Assembly (NCBI RefSeq): GCF_002234675.1
Contig: NC_019879.2
Span: 25,291,855-25,355,854, forward strand
Source: Oryzias latipes
Lineage: Eukaryota > Chordata > Actinopteri > Beloniformes > Adrianichthyidae
Direction: 5' to 3'
Length of the DNA stretch: 64,000 bases
Shown: positions 61,669 to 64,000 of the stretch, piece after piece
How the letters are laid out: every line of letters begins with the position of its first letter
Position numbering within the stretch: position 1 is the stretch's first letter
Made by a program: the position numbers and the translations under genes
Notes under the pieces: model-generated
What the model was told of the DNA's origin: nothing
Seen by the model: only the letters and a program-made list of their open reading frames with translations
Databases searched by the model: none

Positions 61669-63345
61669 ATGTCGTTTCTGGTGGACTCTGTCATCATGTT
61701 TACCTCTCAGGTAATTTTTGTTAGCATTCACTTAATTAGACCCGTTTTTATTTAAGAAGTTAGGACGTAAATAAATTAGTACTTAGCAGTACGTAAAAAA
61801 CTGCGTTCCCAGATCACATTGTTGTAGTACTTAGCAATACTTTTGTGTTGTTAGCATGCTTTATTACAGACCTTTTATCTAACAATATTTTTAGTTCTCA
61901 TTCTTTGGAAATGAAGTACACAGAAGGTCCCGTAAAGAGTTTTATTTTTAATATTCCTGATGCTTTTGAGTTTGTTTTTGTAACTTAAAAAAAGCAGAAG
62001 ATCTTGGAATCCAATGATTCAAATTCCAATAGGGAATCAATAATTAGTCACTGAAGCAAGCAGATCATAAACTTATTTCTTTCTGTCAGGCAAACTTTAA
62101 GCTAATAGTAAAAATTGTAAACTCAAATCAAAATGAAAAGAAATACATGCAGTTAACAGGCTTTCTTACATTCAGCTTAAGGAACAGTTCTAAGCCTGGA
62201 CTTCCAGTTTTTTAGTTATATAAAACCCTGTTTTGTTTTGACTTTAAGCACCAGAAGACTGCCTGAGAAGGTCCATTAGCTTCTTATAGAGTGGAGTAGA
62301 GTCTTATAGAGTTCTTATAAGTGGTTGATATTAGATCTATAATTTTAAGGTGTACTTTGGTGCTGAGCCATGCAGAGACCTGCACACTAGCAAAACTGTT
62401 TAAAGTTTGTTCTCTGAGCAACAGGAAGTAATACAAAACCGCCAAATGTAGTGAATATTAATGGAGAAACAGCCTGATTCACTGCTCTTTGACCATGCAA
62501 ATTATAGTTAAAGTTTGAGATTCAGTTTTAAAATTTTCCTTAATAAATGTAAAACCTCTTAGCAGAAAACGACATTAAATATGTTTTTGCATCGCTTAAT
62601 GAATTTGTTTTTCTGTGGTATTAGAAATGAATGATCTAATTTAATATGGATTTTTTTTTTTTTCTGAAATATTTCTTTTTGAATAAAACAGGTTCTATTC
62701 TTTGGGTTCGGTTGGTTGTTTTTTATGCGGCAGCTATTCAAAGACTATGAGGTAAGCTTTTTGTAGATTTTGCATTAAATGCACTCATCATTCATTTTGC
62801 ATTGTAATTTTTTATCATACGTTGTGTTGATCATTGGGTGAATCCCGTACTGACTCTCTGTTTTTGCTTCAGGTGCGGCAGTATGTAGTCCAGGTGGTTT
62901 TCTCTGTCACATTTGCATTTTCATGCACCATGTTTGAGCTCATTATCTTTGAGATCCTGGGTGCCTTAAGTAGCAGGTGTGTTCTGTAACTATTCAATTC
63001 CAATGTGCATGAAAAGCAATGTATAAATTATAATTGTTCTCTAACAGTTCAAGGTATTTCCACTGGAAGCTGAATCTGTATGTGATTCTGCTGGTTTTAA
63101 TCTTCGTGGTGCCTTTCTACATCGGTTACTTTGTTGTCAGTAACATACGCCTGCGTGAGTACATCCTGTTTTTGAAACTAAAGTAATGGAATGATGTTGA
63201 TGACCACATCCCATAATAAGTGCTTTACTGTTTGTCCATCTAGTGCAGAGGCAAAGACTTCTATTTGCGTGTATGGTGTGGTTCACTTTCATGTATTTCT
63301 TCTGGAAGTTGGGAGACCCGTTCCCCATCTTGAGTCCTAAACATG
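61669..63345 (+). CDS. gpr89: Golgi pH regulator, first five exons (partial, runs off window)
   Basis: GPR89 is a multipass membrane protein, a voltage-dependent anion channel of the Golgi that supports acidification. Exons: 61669-61710, 62692-62751, 62873-62976, 63048-63154, 63244-63345. All splice sites are GT-AG and the phases agree (0, 0, 2, 1, then 1). The protein starts MSFLVDSVIMFTSQ and continues with FFGFGWLFFMRQLFKDYE, SVTFAFSCTMFELIIFEILG, SSRYFHWKLNL, VPFYIGYFVVSN and FFWKLGDPFPILSPKHG. It is nearly identical to the human N-terminal ~138 residues, with hydrophobic segments where the first transmembrane helices lie. The start has CAT before ATG (C at -3), matching the human start exactly. 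Remaining exons lie past the window. The sequence from 63346 to 64000 looks intronic. Confidence 0.97.
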
Positions 63346-64000
63346 GTAAGAGTTTATTCATTTTTATTTTTTAAGCTTCTTAAATTTAGTCCAAATTTAA
63401 GTCGAATGTTTCACAATTAATAACAAATCATTCAGACCTCAAATATAGGTGATTAGAGCATCATTTAAAAAATAAATGATGCTCTTTTTTATGAAAAAAA
63501 GAAAATAAGTATTTCTGGTTTTGCTAAATCCTTACGTTTAATGAAATTTGAGTATCTCCGGTTAGCTGTAAATGATCATTTTTGTAAATAGTCAATAGTT
63601 GAGGTGGATGCAGGAGGAGAGTTAGAAAGAGGTGTGTGACTCACTGTTATTTTGACCCCTGAAGGAAGCAGCAGAAAAGCAAAGAAAAATATGAAAAAAG
63701 CACAGCAGACTTTTTTTTTAAAGGTTTCCGAAGTGACCTTTTGCTTCGTTCTGCTTTAGAAAAATCTGCACTAAATCAATTATTCTTATAGTCACAAACA
63801 ATAAAGGCTCATAGAATCCATTTAATTTTTCTACTGCAACATTTTCTGTGGGCTCCAACTAAATCTTTGCATTAATGAACTTAAACTAACTTTATTGACA
63901 AGGACGATTGCAACATATGAACTAGCCTCTGCCCAACAGTAAATGTAAAAATAATAACTTTAAATGTTGACAGGAGTCAGGAGAGGAGATGTTAGTTTTA
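63346..64000 (+). other. gpr89 intron 5 (to window end)
   Basis: The donor GTAAGA at 63346 opens an AT-rich intron. I see no sequence for the next conserved gpr89 exon before the window ends. Confidence 0.7.

Overview
The window is vertebrate nuclear DNA, almost certainly from a teleost fish. Genes have many small exons with GT-AG introns. The proteins are vertebrate families (CFAP91, CD200R, CD200, GPR89). The spaces between exons are AT-rich and full of fish-type MITEs, LINE/SINE tails and long microsatellites. I cannot name the species. Bases 1-418 are an assembly gap. All gene structures below were read by eye from splice signals, frame and family similarity; no alignment or search was run.

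Layout, left to right. (1) The 5' end of an unrecognised minus-strand gene runs into the gap (536 down to 419, with a possible upstream exon at 1266-1336). (2) Complete cfap91 on the minus strand, 9604 to 3084: 16 exons, 745 codons, every exon phase consistent. (3) A CD200-receptor gene on the plus strand, 15544 to 19202, 7 exons, with a TATA box and a poly(A) signal. (4) A small minus-strand gene, 25428 to 24170, 4 exons, 87 aa: an N-myristoylation-type start, a polybasic stretch and three tyrosine motifs, resembling GCSAM. (5) A plus-strand BTLA-like gene end, 35078 to 36782: stalk, transmembrane segment and an ITIM/ITSM tail, with no Ig exon found. (6) A CD200-like gene on the minus strand, 59852 to 42045, with two V-type Ig exons, one C-type Ig exon, a transmembrane exon and an NPxY-containing tail. 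(7) The first five exons of gpr89 (Golgi pH regulator) on the plus strand, 61669 to 63345, continuing beyond the window.

Genes 3 to 6 form an immune-regulatory cluster. A CD200-type ligand and its CD200R-type receptor lie about 23 kb apart, with an inhibitory BTLA-like receptor tail and a lymphoid-type membrane adaptor between them. From memory, human 3q13 holds GCSAM, CD200, BTLA and CD200R1 together, and CFAP91 lies on the same arm. The window therefore looks like the fish counterpart of that region, and this supports the weaker identifications (GCSAM, BTLA).

The rest is repeat-rich: a ~500-bp MITE-like family in at least seven places, a ~210-bp MITE family with AACCCTTGTG ends, a three-copy ~600-bp unclassified repeat, and an inverted pair of ~1.5-kb GC-rich repeats with long but probably meaningless proline-rich ORFs. 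There is also a young SINE/RTE tail with a 19-bp target duplication, a ~4.6-kb element in tandem with its own short derivative inside a CD200-like intron, and several microsatellites. I saw no CRISPR array, operon or intact transposase.
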